From Schaalia odontolytica (lineage in GTDB: Bacteria > Actinomycetota > Actinomycetes > Actinomycetales > Actinomycetaceae): a DNA stretch of 64,000 bases. How positions within the stretch are numbered: the stretch's first letter is position 1; each line of letters begins with the position of its first letter. The notes beneath the pieces are model-generated. The model saw only the letters and a list, made by a program, of their open reading frames with translations. It did no database searches and had not been told where the DNA came from. The stretch covers positions 744,001 through 808,000 of the forward strand of contig NZ_CP102197.1 of the NCBI RefSeq assembly GCF_024584435.1, read 5' to 3'. The position numbers were made by a program, and so were the translations under genes. This document shows, one piece after another, positions 19,524 through 30,940 of this stretch.

Positions 19524-21535
19524 GACGTCTCCTCCCTTGACGATGTGTGTAGCCTATCGTGGATCTGGCACGCGAGGAGGGCTCCCACGCCTTTGACGTG
19601 CGCAATCTGGTCCGGCGTTGCCTCCCTCAGGCGCTTGACAGAGCCGAAGTGCTTGAGCAGCGCGGCCTGACGCGCCGGACCGAGGCCGGGGATGGAATCG
19701 AGGACGGAGCGGCGGCTCGCCCGGGACCGGCGCTTGCGGTGCTTGGTGATGGCGAAACGATGGGACTCGTCGCGCAGGTACTGCAGCAGGTAGAGCGCCT
19801 CGGAGGTGCGCGGCAGGATCAAGGGGAACTCATCGCCTGGGATCCACACCTCCTCCAGCCGCTTGGCCAAGCCGACGACCGGAACGTCCGCGCCCACCGC
19901 CTCGAGTGCCGCGCGCGCCGCATTGACCTGGGGGAGGCCCCCGTCGACGACGACGAGGTCTGGCCGGTACGAGAAACGTCGGGGGCGCCCTGTTGCGGCC
20001 TCGATGGGTCCCGACGCGTAGGCGACCCCGTCCTCGTCCTCGCCCTCAATGCCCGCTTCCTCTGCCAGCAGGCGGGAAAAGCGTCGCGTGAGGACCTCAT
20101 TCATCGCGCTCGTGTCGTCGGGGGTGCCCTTACCGTCCGTCCCGCGAATGTTGAAGGTGCGATACGCGTCCTTGCGGGGCATGCCGTCTTCGAAGACCAC
20201 CATGGAGGCGACCTGATTCTCTCCCCCGGTGTGCGACACGTCGTAGCACTCGATGCGCAGCGGTGCGGCCGGAAGATCCAGGTTTTCCGCAAGCTGTTCG
20301 AGCGCCTTGGAGCGGGCGGTGATGTCGCCTGCTCGGCGCGTGCGATGCAGGGTCAGCGCCTGGCGCGCGTTGTCGGTCACGGTGTCCATCAGCTGAGCTT
20401 TCGGCCCGCGTTTGGGGACGTTGATCGCGACGGACGCGCCTCGCGCCTCACCGAGCCAGCGGCTGATGGTCTCCATGTCGTCGGGAGCCACGGAGACGAG
20501 AACCTCGCGGGGGATCGCGGAGGTGGGCGTGTGTGCGACGTCGTCGACGCTGACGGCCGCCGCCTTCGTCTCCCGCGCCCCCCGCGCCTCGTCTTCCGTC
20601 GCCGAGGAGTAGACCTGCTCCAGCAGGCGCGACATGAGGGCGGCGTCTCCCGCGCCGTCCACCCGTTCAATGACCCAGCCTCGGGTGCCACGAATGCGCC
20701 CGCCGCGCACGTGAAAGACGTGGACAGCGGCGTCAAGGTCGTCGCTGACGAGCGCGAAGACGTCCGCGTCCGCTCCATCGTCGAGGACGACGGCGTTTCG
20801 CTCGAGAACGGTGCGCAGGGCGGCGACGTCGTCGCGTAGCTTCGCGGCTCGTTCGAAGTCCAGGTTGGCCGAGGCCTCGCGCATCTGGGTTTCGAGGTCG
20901 CGAATCACGGGACCCGTGCGCCCCTGCATGAAACGGCACAGGCCCTCGGCCAGCTCACGGTGTTCCTCGGCCGTCACTCGCTCGACGCACGGGGCCGAAC
21001 ACTTGTCGATGTAGCCAAGCAGGCACGGGCGCCCCTGGGCCTTCGCCCGAGCGAAAACCCCGGCCGAGCACGAACGCACCGGGAAGACGCGCAGAAGCTG
21101 ATCGATGGTCTCCCGTATGGCCCACACCTGAGTGTAGGGGCCGAAGTAGCGTGAGCCTGCGCGCTTGCGCTCGCGCGTCACCTGCACGCGCGGGTAGCGC
21201 TCCCCCATGGACACGGCGAGGTAGGGATAGGATTTATCGTCCTTAAACACGACGTTGAAGCGCGGATTGAATTCCTTAATCCACGTGAACTCGAGCGTGA
21301 GCGCCTCGATCTCGGAGCGCACCACCGTCCACTGCACGCGGGAGGCGGTGGTGACCATCTGCTGAGTGCGCGGGTGCAGGTTCGCCAGGTCCTGGAAGTA
21401 GTTGGTGAGGCGATTGCGCAGGTTCTTGGCTTTGCCTACGTAGATGACGCGGCCCTGCGGATCCGAGAAGCGATAGACGCCCGGCGAGGTCGGAATGTCT
21501 CCCGTGCGGGGGCGGTACGTCGAAGGATCTGCCAC
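19520..21535 (-). CDS. uvrC: Excinuclease ABC subunit UvrC
   Basis: 671 residues. The GIY-YIG nuclease domain (SPGVYRFSDPQGRVIYVGKA) makes the 3' incision; a cysteine-rich stretch, a UVR domain (NLDFERAAKLRDDVAALR), an RNase H-like endonuclease domain (LVVVDGGLPQVNAARAAL) and tandem helix-hairpin-helix motifs (DSIPGLGPARQAALLKHFGS) follow in the family order. It acts with UvrA and UvrB, both encoded nearby. The GTG start lies six bases after TACCCT and lacks a good ribosome-binding site, suggesting a leaderless mRNA. Confidence 0.97.
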   Translation of the reverse strand: MADPSTYRPRTGDIPTSPGVYRFSDPQGRVIYVGKAKNLRNRLTNYFQDLANLHPRTQQMVTTASRVQWTVVRSEIEALTLEFTWIKEFNPRFNVVFKDDKSYPYLAVSMGERYPRVQVTRERKRAGSRYFGPYTQVWAIRETIDQLLRVFPVRSCSAGVFARAKAQGRPCLLGYIDKCSAPCVERVTAEEHRELAEGLCRFMQGRTGPVIRDLETQMREASANLDFERAAKLRDDVAALRTVLERNAVVLDDGADADVFALVSDDLDAAVHVFHVRGGRIRGTRGWVIERVDGAGDAALMSRLLEQVYSSATEDEARGARETKAAAVSVDDVAHTPTSAIPREVLVSVAPDDMETISRWLGEARGASVAINVPKRGPKAQLMDTVTDNARQALTLHRTRRAGDITARSKALEQLAENLDLPAAPLRIECYDVSHTGGENQVASMVVFEDGMPRKDAYRTFNIRGTDGKGTPDDTSAMNEVLTRRFSRLLAEEAGIEGEDEDGVAYASGPIEAATGRPRRFSYRPDLVVVDGGLPQVNAARAALEAVGADVPVVGLAKRLEEVWIPGDEFPLILPRTSEALYLLQYLRDESHRFAITKHRKRRSRASRRSVLDSIPGLGPARQAALLKHFGSVKRLREATPDQIAHVKGVGALLACQIHDRLHTSSREETS

Positions 21536-21541
21536 CCCACC

Positions 21542-21547
21542 AGGGTA
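21542..21547 (-). promoter_or_regulatory. -10 box for leaderless uvrC transcript
   Basis: TACCCT followed by six bases (GGTGGG) and the GTG of uvrC on the minus strand. Lies in the uvrC-glnA divergent region. Confidence 0.45.
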
Positions 21548-21648
21548 CGAGGCCCCGACGACACGCGCCCGACACTCCTCACGCCCGTGCTGTATGTCAT
21601 GAAACTATCGACAGATGAAACGGGAGCCCGCCGAGGCGCCTGCGGGCA

Positions 21649-21654
21649 TATACT
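21649..21654 (+). promoter_or_regulatory. -10 box of the glnA promoter
   Basis: TATACT, 67 bases before the glnA ATG. The -35 position is occupied by a GC-rich inverted repeat (GCCCGC / GCGGGC, 21626-21646) and has no consensus match, as expected for an activator-dependent promoter. Confidence 0.45.
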
Positions 21655-21660
21655 GATTTT

Positions 21661-21686
21661 GGTCACGAATTGACTCAATCTTGACC
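21661..21686 (+). promoter_or_regulatory. Nested inverted repeats at the glnA transcription start
   Basis: Outer arms GGTCA (21661-21665) and TGACC (21682-21686) enclose an inner TTGA-C-TCAA (21670-21678), directly after the -10 box. This looks like an operator or dimer-binding site; I cannot match it to a known nitrogen-regulator consensus. Confidence 0.35.
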
Positions 21687-21720
21687 ATGAGTAGTCACCA
21701 CTCCACACAGAAGGACGTTC

Positions 21721-23145
21721 ATGTTCACCTCCACCCAAGAGGTCGCAGACTTTATCTCCGAACAGAACATTGAGCTCGTCGACGTACGCTTCTGCGACGT
21801 CCCCGGTGTTCAGCAGCACTTTACGATTCCCGTCAGCGAGTTCCTGGACTCCGCCCTCAGTGATGGCCTCATGTTTGATGGCTCGTCGGTGCGCGGCTTT
21901 ACCGCGATCCACGAGTCCGACATGAAGCTCATCCCCGACATCAGCTCGGCATTCGTCGATCCCTTCCGCGAGCGGTCCACGCTCGTCGTCAACTTCTCAA
22001 TCGTCGACCCCTTCACCGACGAACCCTTCTCGCGTGACCCACGGCAGGTGGCCGCGAAGGCCGAGGCCTACCTGCGTTCCACCGGGATCGCCGATCAGTG
22101 TTTCATCGGCGCCGAGGCCGAGTTCTACCTGTTCGACGACGTGCGCTACCAGGTCAGCCCTCACGCCACCTTCTTCGAGGTGGACTCCCCCGAGGCCTAT
22201 TGGAACACGGGGCGACGTGAAGAGGGGGGCAACATGGGGTACAAGGTTGGCCTCAAGGGCGGGTATTTTCCCGTGTCCCCCGCCGATAAGTACGCGGATG
22301 TTCGCGACGAGATGAGCCGTATCCTCGAGCAGGTCGGGCTGACCATCGAGCGTGCCCACCACGAGGTGGGTTCGGGCGGACAGCAGGAGATCAACTACCG
22401 TTTCGCCACGCTCCAGGCCGCGGCCGACGACATGATGAAGTTCAAGTACGTCATCAAGAACTCCGCGCTCGAGTTCGGTCACTCGGCGACCTTTATGCCC
22501 AAGCCGCTCTTCGGCGACAACGGCTCGGGCATGCACACGCACATGTCACTGTGGAAGGACGGCGAGCCTCTCTTCTACGACGAGCGCGGCTACGGATCCC
22601 TCTCCGACACTGCCCGCTGGTTCATCGGCGGCCTGCTGGAGCACGCCCCCGCACTCCTCGCCTTCACGAACCCGTCGGTGAACTCCTTCCGTCGTCTGGT
22701 CCCCGGCTTCGAGGCGCCGATCAACCTCGTGTACTCGGCGCGCAATCGCTCCGCGTGCATTCGCATTCCCGTCACCGGAACCTCCCCCAAGGCCAAGCGT
22801 GTCGAGTACCGCGTGCCGGACCCGAGCGCGAACCCCTACCTGGCCTTCTCCGCCTGCCTCATGGCCGGCATCGACGGGATCAAGCGCCGCATCGAGCCCG
22901 CCGCGCCGATCGACAAGGATCTCTACGAGCTGCCGCCTGCCGAGTATCAGGACATCGCCAAGCTCCCCAGCTCGCTTGAAGCTGCCCTCGATGCGCTGCG
23001 CGAGGACCACGAGTTCCTCACCGAGGGAGACGTGTTCACCCAGGACCTGATCGACACGTGGCTCGATTACAAGGAGACCAACGAGGTCGCCCCCATGCGC
23101 GCCTACCCTCACCCGTACGAGTACCAGCTCTACTACGACCTGTGA
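21721..23145 (+). CDS. glnA: Glutamine synthetase type I
   Basis: 474 residues, ATG preceded by AGAAGGA. It makes glutamine from glutamate, ammonia and ATP as a dodecamer. Signs: [14 protein letters not shown] and FDGSSVRGF near the N-terminus, metal- and ATP-binding [12 protein letters not shown] and [15 protein letters not shown], and the adenylylation loop DLYELPPAE with the target Tyr at residue 402. Its presence indicates the GSI-beta class regulated by GlnE. Monocistronic, with a terminator hairpin just downstream. Confidence 0.97.
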   Translation: MFTSTQEVADFISEQNIELVDVRFCDVPGVQQHFTIPVSEFLDSALSDGLMFDGSSVRGFTAIHESDMKLIPDISSAFVDPFRERSTLVVNFSIVDPFTDEPFSRDPRQVAAKAEAYLRSTGIADQCFIGAEAEFYLFDDVRYQVSPHATFFEVDSPEAYWNTGRREEGGNMGYKVGLKGGYFPVSPADKYADVRDEMSRILEQVGLTIERAHHEVGSGGQQEINYRFATLQAAADDMMKFKYVIKNSALEFGHSATFMPKPLFGDNGSGMHTHMSLWKDGEPLFYDERGYGSLSDTARWFIGGLLEHAPALLAFTNPSVNSFRRLVPGFEAPINLVYSARNRSACIRIPVTGTSPKAKRVEYRVPDPSANPYLAFSACLMAGIDGIKRRIEPAAPIDKDLYELPPAEYQDIAKLPSSLEAALDALREDHEFLTEGDVFTQDLIDTWLDYKETNEVAPMRAYPHPYEYQLYYDL

Positions 23146-23161
23146 TCTAATCGTCACTTGA

Positions 23162-23195
23162 GCGGCCTCTGCCCCCTAATGGGGGCGGGGGCCGC
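23162..23195 (+). terminator. Terminator after glnA
   Basis: A two-part stem, GCGGCC and GCCCCC pairing with GGGGGC and GGCCGC around a TAAT loop with a small internal loop, 16 bases after the stop. No T-run follows. Confidence 0.6.
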
Positions 23196-23260
23196 CCTGT
23201 TGCGGATAGACTCGCACCGGATCTGATGTTCAGTCTTTGAACCGACACCCGGAGGACACG

Positions 23261-25126
23261 ATGAAGCGCATGCGCGATGGCTCCTACACGATCAAGCCCA
23301 CCTACACGGTCGGCGATCACGAGATCGTGCCCGACATGCTGGCACGCCGAGCCGCCGCCCAGCCCGACCAGATCGCCGTCGAGCAGCGCTCCTCCGTCGG
23401 TTCCACGCGCCGCCTCACGGCCGCCGAGCTTCAGCGCCAGGTCGAGTACACGGCGTGCGGCCTCATCGGCCTCGGTGTCGAGCCTGGTCATGCTGTGGCC
23501 ATCCTCGCCCCGACCTCGTACGAGTGGCTGCTCCTAGACCTCGCTCTCCTCTCCATCGGCGCGATCACGGTGCCCATCTACGAGTCCGACTCCGCCGCCC
23601 AGATCGAACACATTCTCACCGACGCGCACGTCACCCGCGTCTTCACCGCCTCCACCCAGCAGGCCGACCTGGTGCGCACCGTCGCCCCCTCGTACACGGT
23701 CGGCGTCGATTCCCTCGACCGGGGCGCGCTGCGCACTATCGCGCGAGCCGCCACGCACGTCACGATTGAGGACGTGAGGCGCCGCCGCGGCGCGATCACA
23801 TCCCATGATATCGCCACGATCATCTACACCTCCGGCACCACGGGCGCCCCGAAGGGGGTAGCCCTCACCCACGCCAACTTCATCGCGACCTCGCAGGGCG
23901 CACGCCAGATTCTCGGCGACGTCATCGACTCCCCCTCCACCCGCCTGCTCCTCTTCCTTCCCGTCGCCCATGTCCTGGCTCGCCTCGTCATGCACGTGAT
24001 CCTCTCCGGTCAGGGTGTCCTCGGCTTCTCCCCCAGCATCAAGAACCTGCTGCCCGACATTCAGGCCTTCGCACCCTCGGTGCTCCTCGTTGTTCCCCGC
24101 GTCCTGGAAAAGGTCTACAACGCGGCCAGCGCAAAGGCGGGCGGCGGCGTCAAGGGCCGCCTCTTCGCGTGGAGCGCCAAGCAGGCACGCGCCTACTCCC
24201 AGGCGAGCGAAAAGGCCTTCGGCCCCGGCCCCCTGAGGAAGATGCGCCACGGCCTGGCTGACAGCCTCGTGCTCAACAAGATCCGATCCGTCCTCGGCCC
24301 GAACCTGCGCTACATCGTCTCGGGAGGCGCGCCCCTGGCCACCGACCTCGCCCACTTCTACGCCGGCATGGGCATCACTCTCCTGCAGGGCTACGGCCTG
24401 AGCGAGACCACGGGCCCCATCGCCGTCCAGCACATCGGCAACAACCCGGTCGGAACCGTCGGTCTTCCCCTGCCGGGCAACTTCATCAAGATTGCCAAGG
24501 ACGGAGAGATCCTCGTGCGCGGTCAGTCGGTCATGCCCGGCTACTACCACCTCCCCGAGGAGACCGCGCAGGTCATGCCCGACGGCACCTGGTTCCACAC
24601 GGGCGACCTGGGTTCCATCGACCGCAAGGGCCACCTGACGATCACGGGACGCAAGAAGGAACTGATCGTCACCGCCGGCGGAAAGAACGTCTCACCGGAG
24701 GTCCTCGAAGACGCCCTGGCGACCCACCCACTCGTCGCCAACGTCATCGTCGTGGGCGACCAGCGTCCCTACGTCGGTGCGCTCTTCACCCTCGATGCGG
24801 ACATGCTGCCGGATTGGCTGGCCAAGCACGGCCTCGCCCAGTGCTCCCCCACCGAGGCCGCGAACCTTCCGCAGGTGCGCGACTCCCTGAGCAGGGCGGT
24901 TGAGCGCGCCAACAAGGCCGTCTCGCGGGCTGAGTCCATTCGTAAGTTCCGCATCGTCGATGCCACGTTCACGGTGGAGAACGGTTACGTCACCCCATCA
25001 ATGAAGCTGCGCCGCCGCAAGGTTCTCGCCGATTACGCCCACGAGGTCGACGCCCTCTACGGAGGCCCCGTGTCCGCTCAGCCCGCCCCCAAGAGCCGCC
25101 TCTTTGGCTTCCGTAAGAAGAACTGA
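23261..25126 (+). CDS. Long-chain fatty acid-CoA ligase (FadD15-like AMP-forming), copy 1
   Basis: 621 residues from MKRMRDGSYTIKP, with GGAGGAC upstream. An ANL adenylating enzyme: P-loop IIYTSGTTGAPKGVALTH, LLFLPVAHVLARL, the AMP motif GYGLSETTGPIAV, and hinge/catalytic Lys in ITGRKKELIVTAGGKNVSPE. It activates fatty acids to acyl-CoA. Resembles the FadD15-type enzymes of actinobacteria; the substrate is not readable. Followed after 34 bases by a close paralogue in the same direction, so probably one operon that arose by duplication. Confidence 0.88.
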   Translation: MKRMRDGSYTIKPTYTVGDHEIVPDMLARRAAAQPDQIAVEQRSSVGSTRRLTAAELQRQVEYTACGLIGLGVEPGHAVAILAPTSYEWLLLDLALLSIGAITVPIYESDSAAQIEHILTDAHVTRVFTASTQQADLVRTVAPSYTVGVDSLDRGALRTIARAATHVTIEDVRRRRGAITSHDIATIIYTSGTTGAPKGVALTHANFIATSQGARQILGDVIDSPSTRLLLFLPVAHVLARLVMHVILSGQGVLGFSPSIKNLLPDIQAFAPSVLLVVPRVLEKVYNAASAKAGGGVKGRLFAWSAKQARAYSQASEKAFGPGPLRKMRHGLADSLVLNKIRSVLGPNLRYIVSGGAPLATDLAHFYAGMGITLLQGYGLSETTGPIAVQHIGNNPVGTVGLPLPGNFIKIAKDGEILVRGQSVMPGYYHLPEETAQVMPDGTWFHTGDLGSIDRKGHLTITGRKKELIVTAGGKNVSPEVLEDALATHPLVANVIVVGDQRPYVGALFTLDADMLPDWLAKHGLAQCSPTEAANLPQVRDSLSRAVERANKAVSRAESIRKFRIVDATFTVENGYVTPSMKLRRRKVLADYAHEVDALYGGPVSAQPAPKSRLFGFRKKN

Positions 25127-25160
25127 CGCGCTGGACGCGCACACCCTGGAAAGGACTGCA

Positions 25161-27077
25161 ATGACGGTACGTAGGCTCGCCGACGGCTCGTGGGAGTCGA
25201 TCGCCACGCGCGAGGCCACCGATGACATGAACCTGCCGAAGATGCTCCACCAACGCGTGGCCACGCACCCGGGGGCTCTGGCCATTGAGCGACGCTCGAA
25301 CGTGGGGGCATGGCGGCCGATCACGATGGAGCAGTTTCTCGCCGAAGTCGACTCCATCGCCCGCGGCCTGATCGGCATTGGCCTCGAGGCGGGCGAACAC
25401 CTCGCCATCCTCGCACCGACCTCCTACGAGTGGGCGCTCATCGACGTCGCCGCCCTGTCCTGCGGGGCGGTCACCGTTCCGATTTACGAGACCGACTCCG
25501 CGTCGCAGATCGCCCACATCCTCACCGACGCCGACGTCCGCATCGTTATCACGGCGACCACGCAGCAGGCCGAGCTCGTCGAATCCGTGCGCACGGATCG
25601 CGTGCGCCACATCCTTTCCCTCGATCGCGGAGCCGAGCGAGAGCTGAGCAGCGCCGCCCAGGCGGTGTCCGTCGAGGACGTGCGCGCACGCACCGACGCG
25701 GTTCACCTCGGCGATGATGCCACCATCATCTACACCTCTGGGACGACGGGCAAACCCAAGGGCGTCGTCCTCACGCACGGCAACTTCATCTCCCCGATGC
25801 TCCAGGCCTACGACTTCCTTCCCCTCCTCATCAACGACCCGAAGTCTCGTTCCCTGCTGTTCCTCCCGGTCGCGCACGTCTTGGCGCGTTTCGTCATGTA
25901 CTGCCTGCTCGCCGGCCAGGGGATCGTCGCGTTTTCTCCCGACACGCGCAACCTCGTCAACGACATCGCCACGTTCAAGCCGACGATGCTTCTCGTCGTC
26001 CCTCGCGTCATGGAGAAGGTCTACAACGCAGCCGCCGCGAAGGCCGGTGGCGGCGTCAAGGGCCGCCTGTTCTCCTGGGCCGCCAAGCAGGCGCGCGCCC
26101 TGTCCATGGCCAGCGCCTACGCGGACACTCCCCTGCCCGAGTCGGCGGTGGCCGGCCCCGGCCCGGACACGACTCCCGTGCCTGACGCTTCGGCTACCCC
26201 CTCCCCCGGTCCCTCCGCCGCTCTCCGGCTCCGCGGCCGAGTCGCGGACGCCCTCGTCCTGTCGAAGGTTCGGGCGATCCTGGGACCCAACCTCCACACG
26301 ATCATCTCCGGCGGAGCGCCGCTGGCCACCGACCTGGCCAACTTCTATCGAGGCCTGGGGATCACGCTCCTGCAGGGCTACGGCCTGAGCGAGACGACCG
26401 GGCCGATCTCCGTGGAGACACCGCAGGACTTCCCCCCCGACTCGGTCGGTTTCGCATGGCCGGGCAACCGCCTCAAGATCGCCACCGACGGCGAGCTCCT
26501 CGTCCAGGGCATCTCCGTGTCCAAGGGCTACCACAATCTTCCCGAGGCGACCGCGGAGGCTTTCGTCGACGGTTGGTTCAAGACAGGCGACCTGGCGTCG
26601 ATCGACGATCGCGGCCACCTGCGGATCACGGGACGCAAGAAGGAACTCATCGTCACCGCGGGCGGGAAGAACGTCTCCCCCGAGATCCTCGAGGAGGCGC
26701 TGTCGACCCACCCGCTCATCGGCAACATCATCGTCGTGGGAGAGGGCCGCCCCTACATCGGTGCGCTGATCGCGCTCGACACCGAGATGCTCCCCGAGTG
26801 GCTCGCCCGCCACGGTCTTCCAGTCGTTGACGCCGCACAGGCCGCGGACCTTCCGCAGGTGCGCGAGTCCCTCGAGAAGGCCATCGCGCGCGCTAACCGT
26901 GCGGTCTCTCGCGCCGAGTCAATTCGACGCTACCGGATCGTCAACGCGGCCTTCACCGTGGAGAACGGCTACATGACCCCCTCGCTCAAGCTCAAGCGCC
27001 GACGCGTGCTGGCCGACTACGCCGCCGAGGTGGACGCCCTCTATGCTTCCGGCGAGGCTGCGAAGGACAAGGAGTAA
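25161..27077 (+). CDS. Long-chain fatty acid-CoA ligase (FadD15-like AMP-forming), copy 2
   Basis: 638 residues from MTVRRLADGSWESI, with GGAAAGGA upstream. Same domain order as its neighbour: IIYTSGTTGKPKGVVLTHG, GYGLSETTGPISV, and ITGRKKELIVTAGGKN. It differs mainly by an Ala/Pro-rich insertion of roughly 20 residues (around VPDASATPSPGPS) in the middle of the adenylating domain, where copy 1 has a short charged segment. Retained catalytic motifs suggest both are active. The frame is open upstream but overlaps copy 1's end. Confidence 0.87.
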   Translation: MTVRRLADGSWESIATREATDDMNLPKMLHQRVATHPGALAIERRSNVGAWRPITMEQFLAEVDSIARGLIGIGLEAGEHLAILAPTSYEWALIDVAALSCGAVTVPIYETDSASQIAHILTDADVRIVITATTQQAELVESVRTDRVRHILSLDRGAERELSSAAQAVSVEDVRARTDAVHLGDDATIIYTSGTTGKPKGVVLTHGNFISPMLQAYDFLPLLINDPKSRSLLFLPVAHVLARFVMYCLLAGQGIVAFSPDTRNLVNDIATFKPTMLLVVPRVMEKVYNAAAAKAGGGVKGRLFSWAAKQARALSMASAYADTPLPESAVAGPGPDTTPVPDASATPSPGPSAALRLRGRVADALVLSKVRAILGPNLHTIISGGAPLATDLANFYRGLGITLLQGYGLSETTGPISVETPQDFPPDSVGFAWPGNRLKIATDGELLVQGISVSKGYHNLPEATAEAFVDGWFKTGDLASIDDRGHLRITGRKKELIVTAGGKNVSPEILEEALSTHPLIGNIIVVGEGRPYIGALIALDTEMLPEWLARHGLPVVDAAQAADLPQVRESLEKAIARANRAVSRAESIRRYRIVNAAFTVENGYMTPSLKLKRRRVLADYAAEVDALYASGEAAKDKE

Positions 27078-27108
27078 TCCCTCCCACGCGCCCGCCACAC
27101 GATCCGGT

Positions 27109-27141
27109 CCCGGCCTCGTGCCAGCAATGAACGAGGCCGGG
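27109..27141. terminator. Bidirectional terminator between converging genes
   Basis: Inverted repeat CCCGGCCTCGT / ACGAGGCCGGG with an 11-base loop, extendable by three more pairs including one G-T. Lies between the second acyl-CoA ligase and the convergent membrane-protein gene. Confidence 0.65.
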
Positions 27142-27164
27142 ATCGATCCGCGTGAAGAACCCGA

Positions 27165-27650
27165 CTAGTCGCGGCTGGCACGACCGGCGGCGAACGCACC
27201 GAGGAGGGCGAGGAGGACGGCCACCCCCGCCACGGGCAGCGGAATCCAATACGTCAGACGATAGGCGAACTCCATGATGCCGGCGATCGCCATCACCGCC
27301 AGAAGAAACAGGTGGAAGGTGCGCGACCAGCGGAATCCGCCCGATTCTGCGCTCCATAGGGAGGCGAGCGTCATCAGTAGAAACACGAACGCCACCGTGT
27401 AGAGAGTGCCCACCATGCCCGTCTGCCACGTGTGCCGGGCCTCCGCCTGCACGAGGACGCACAGGCTCAGGTTGCCGACGGCGGCGAGGAGGCCGACCGG
27501 CAGGCCGAAGGCACGTGGCCGCCGCGCCGCGCGGGCCATCAGAGCCACCGCGGTCACAACGGCGGCGACGCCGAGGAGTCCGACGACCAGGAGGTGGACC
27601 CACGCGGGCCAGTAGAACGTGTAGCCGATGGAGCGATACGCCGCTTGCAC
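27165..27650 (-). CDS. Hypothetical five-helix membrane protein downstream of uvrA
   Basis: 161 residues from GTG 27650 (164 from an ATG at 27659). About five hydrophobic helices: WVHLLVVGLLGVAAVVTAVA, a VGLLAAVGNLSLCVLV segment, LYTVAFVFLLMTLA, LFLLAVMAIAGIMEF and VAGVAVLLALLGAFAAG. I do not recognise a family. The GTG is preferred because TAGGAT stands seven bases before it, which would overlap the ATG start. It follows uvrA by about 20 bases but may have its own leaderless promoter. Confidence 0.6.
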   Translation of the reverse strand: MQAAYRSIGYTFYWPAWVHLLVVGLLGVAAVVTAVALMARAARRPRAFGLPVGLLAAVGNLSLCVLVQAEARHTWQTGMVGTLYTVAFVFLLMTLASLWSAESGGFRWSRTFHLFLLAVMAIAGIMEFAYRLTYWIPLPVAGVAVLLALLGAFAAGRASRD

Positions 27651-27657
27651 GGGTCTC

Positions 27658-27663
27658 ATCCTA
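27658..27663 (-). promoter_or_regulatory. -10 box for the membrane-protein gene
   Basis: TAGGAT, seven bases before the GTG at 27650, lying between the uvrA stop and this gene. Implies a transcript separate from uvrA. Confidence 0.45.
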
Positions 27664-27670
27664 GACGCCG

Positions 27671-30535
<2,865 letters not shown>

Positions 30536-30541
30536 CCCTCG

Positions 30542-30547
30542 ATCCTA
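30542..30547 (-). promoter_or_regulatory. -10 box for leaderless uvrA transcript
   Basis: TAGGAT followed by CGAGGG and the ATG of uvrA on the minus strand; spacing puts the start codon at about +1. Confidence 0.55.
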
Positions 30548-30579
30548 TCGCCCGCCTAGGAAATTGAGCGGATGAGGGT

Positions 30580-30585
30580 TAGGGT
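30580..30585 (+). promoter_or_regulatory. -10 box for leaderless yciI-like transcript
   Basis: TAGGGT followed by seven bases and the ATG at 30593. Confidence 0.5.
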
Positions 30586-30592
30586 TGGTGCT

Positions 30593-30874
30593 ATGGCATT
30601 CTACGCAGTTGAGTACGTGTACAACCCGGCGATGACCGAGACGATGGACGAGGTCCGCCCCGCCCACCGAGCCTTCCTATCCGACCTGCTGGGCCGCGGT
30701 GTCAACGTCGCGTCGGGCCCGCTCGTCGGCGAGGTGCCCGGCGCCCTGATTCTCATCAGCGCCGAGAACCAGGACGAGGTCGAGCGGATCCTCAACGAGG
30801 ATCCCTTCTACGTCGCCGAGGTCATCCAGGCGCGCCTGATTCGCGAGTGGAACCCCGTCATTCGCACGTTCTGA
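30593..30874 (+). CDS. YciI-family protein
   Basis: 93 residues from MAFYAVEYVYNP; an earlier in-frame ATG is less likely because TAGGGT sits seven bases before this one. Small ferredoxin-like alpha+beta barrel family: RPAHRAFLSDLLGRGVNVASGPL, here shortened to the conserved HRAFLSDLL and SGPL parts, and ALILISAENQDEVERIL followed by DPF. Members are proposed dehydratase-like or sensor-like proteins, with no settled function. Monocistronic between uvrA and a terminator. Confidence 0.8.
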   Translation: MAFYAVEYVYNPAMTETMDEVRPAHRAFLSDLLGRGVNVASGPLVGEVPGALILISAENQDEVERILNEDPFYVAEVIQARLIREWNPVIRTF

Positions 30875-30890
30875 ATCCCAATACGTGTGT

Positions 30891-30924
30891 GAGGCCGCCC
30901 CGGGCGAAGACCCGGGGCGGCCTC
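30891..30924. terminator. Bidirectional terminator
   Basis: Perfect 14-bp stem (GAGGCCGCCCCGGG and its complement) with a six-base loop, between the YciI-like gene and the convergent P-type ATPase gene. Confidence 0.75.
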
Positions 30925-30940
30925 GCGCTGCCGTCGTGGC

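Noticed and set aside
21601..21621. Two GAAAC boxes upstream of glnA as a GlnR site
   Set aside because: Their 16-base spacing does not fit the GlnR pattern of 11- or 22-base steps.
24990..26813. A 607-codon minus-strand open frame opposite the second acyl-CoA ligase
   Set aside because: No recognisable protein family, and the sense strand is an intact ANL enzyme.
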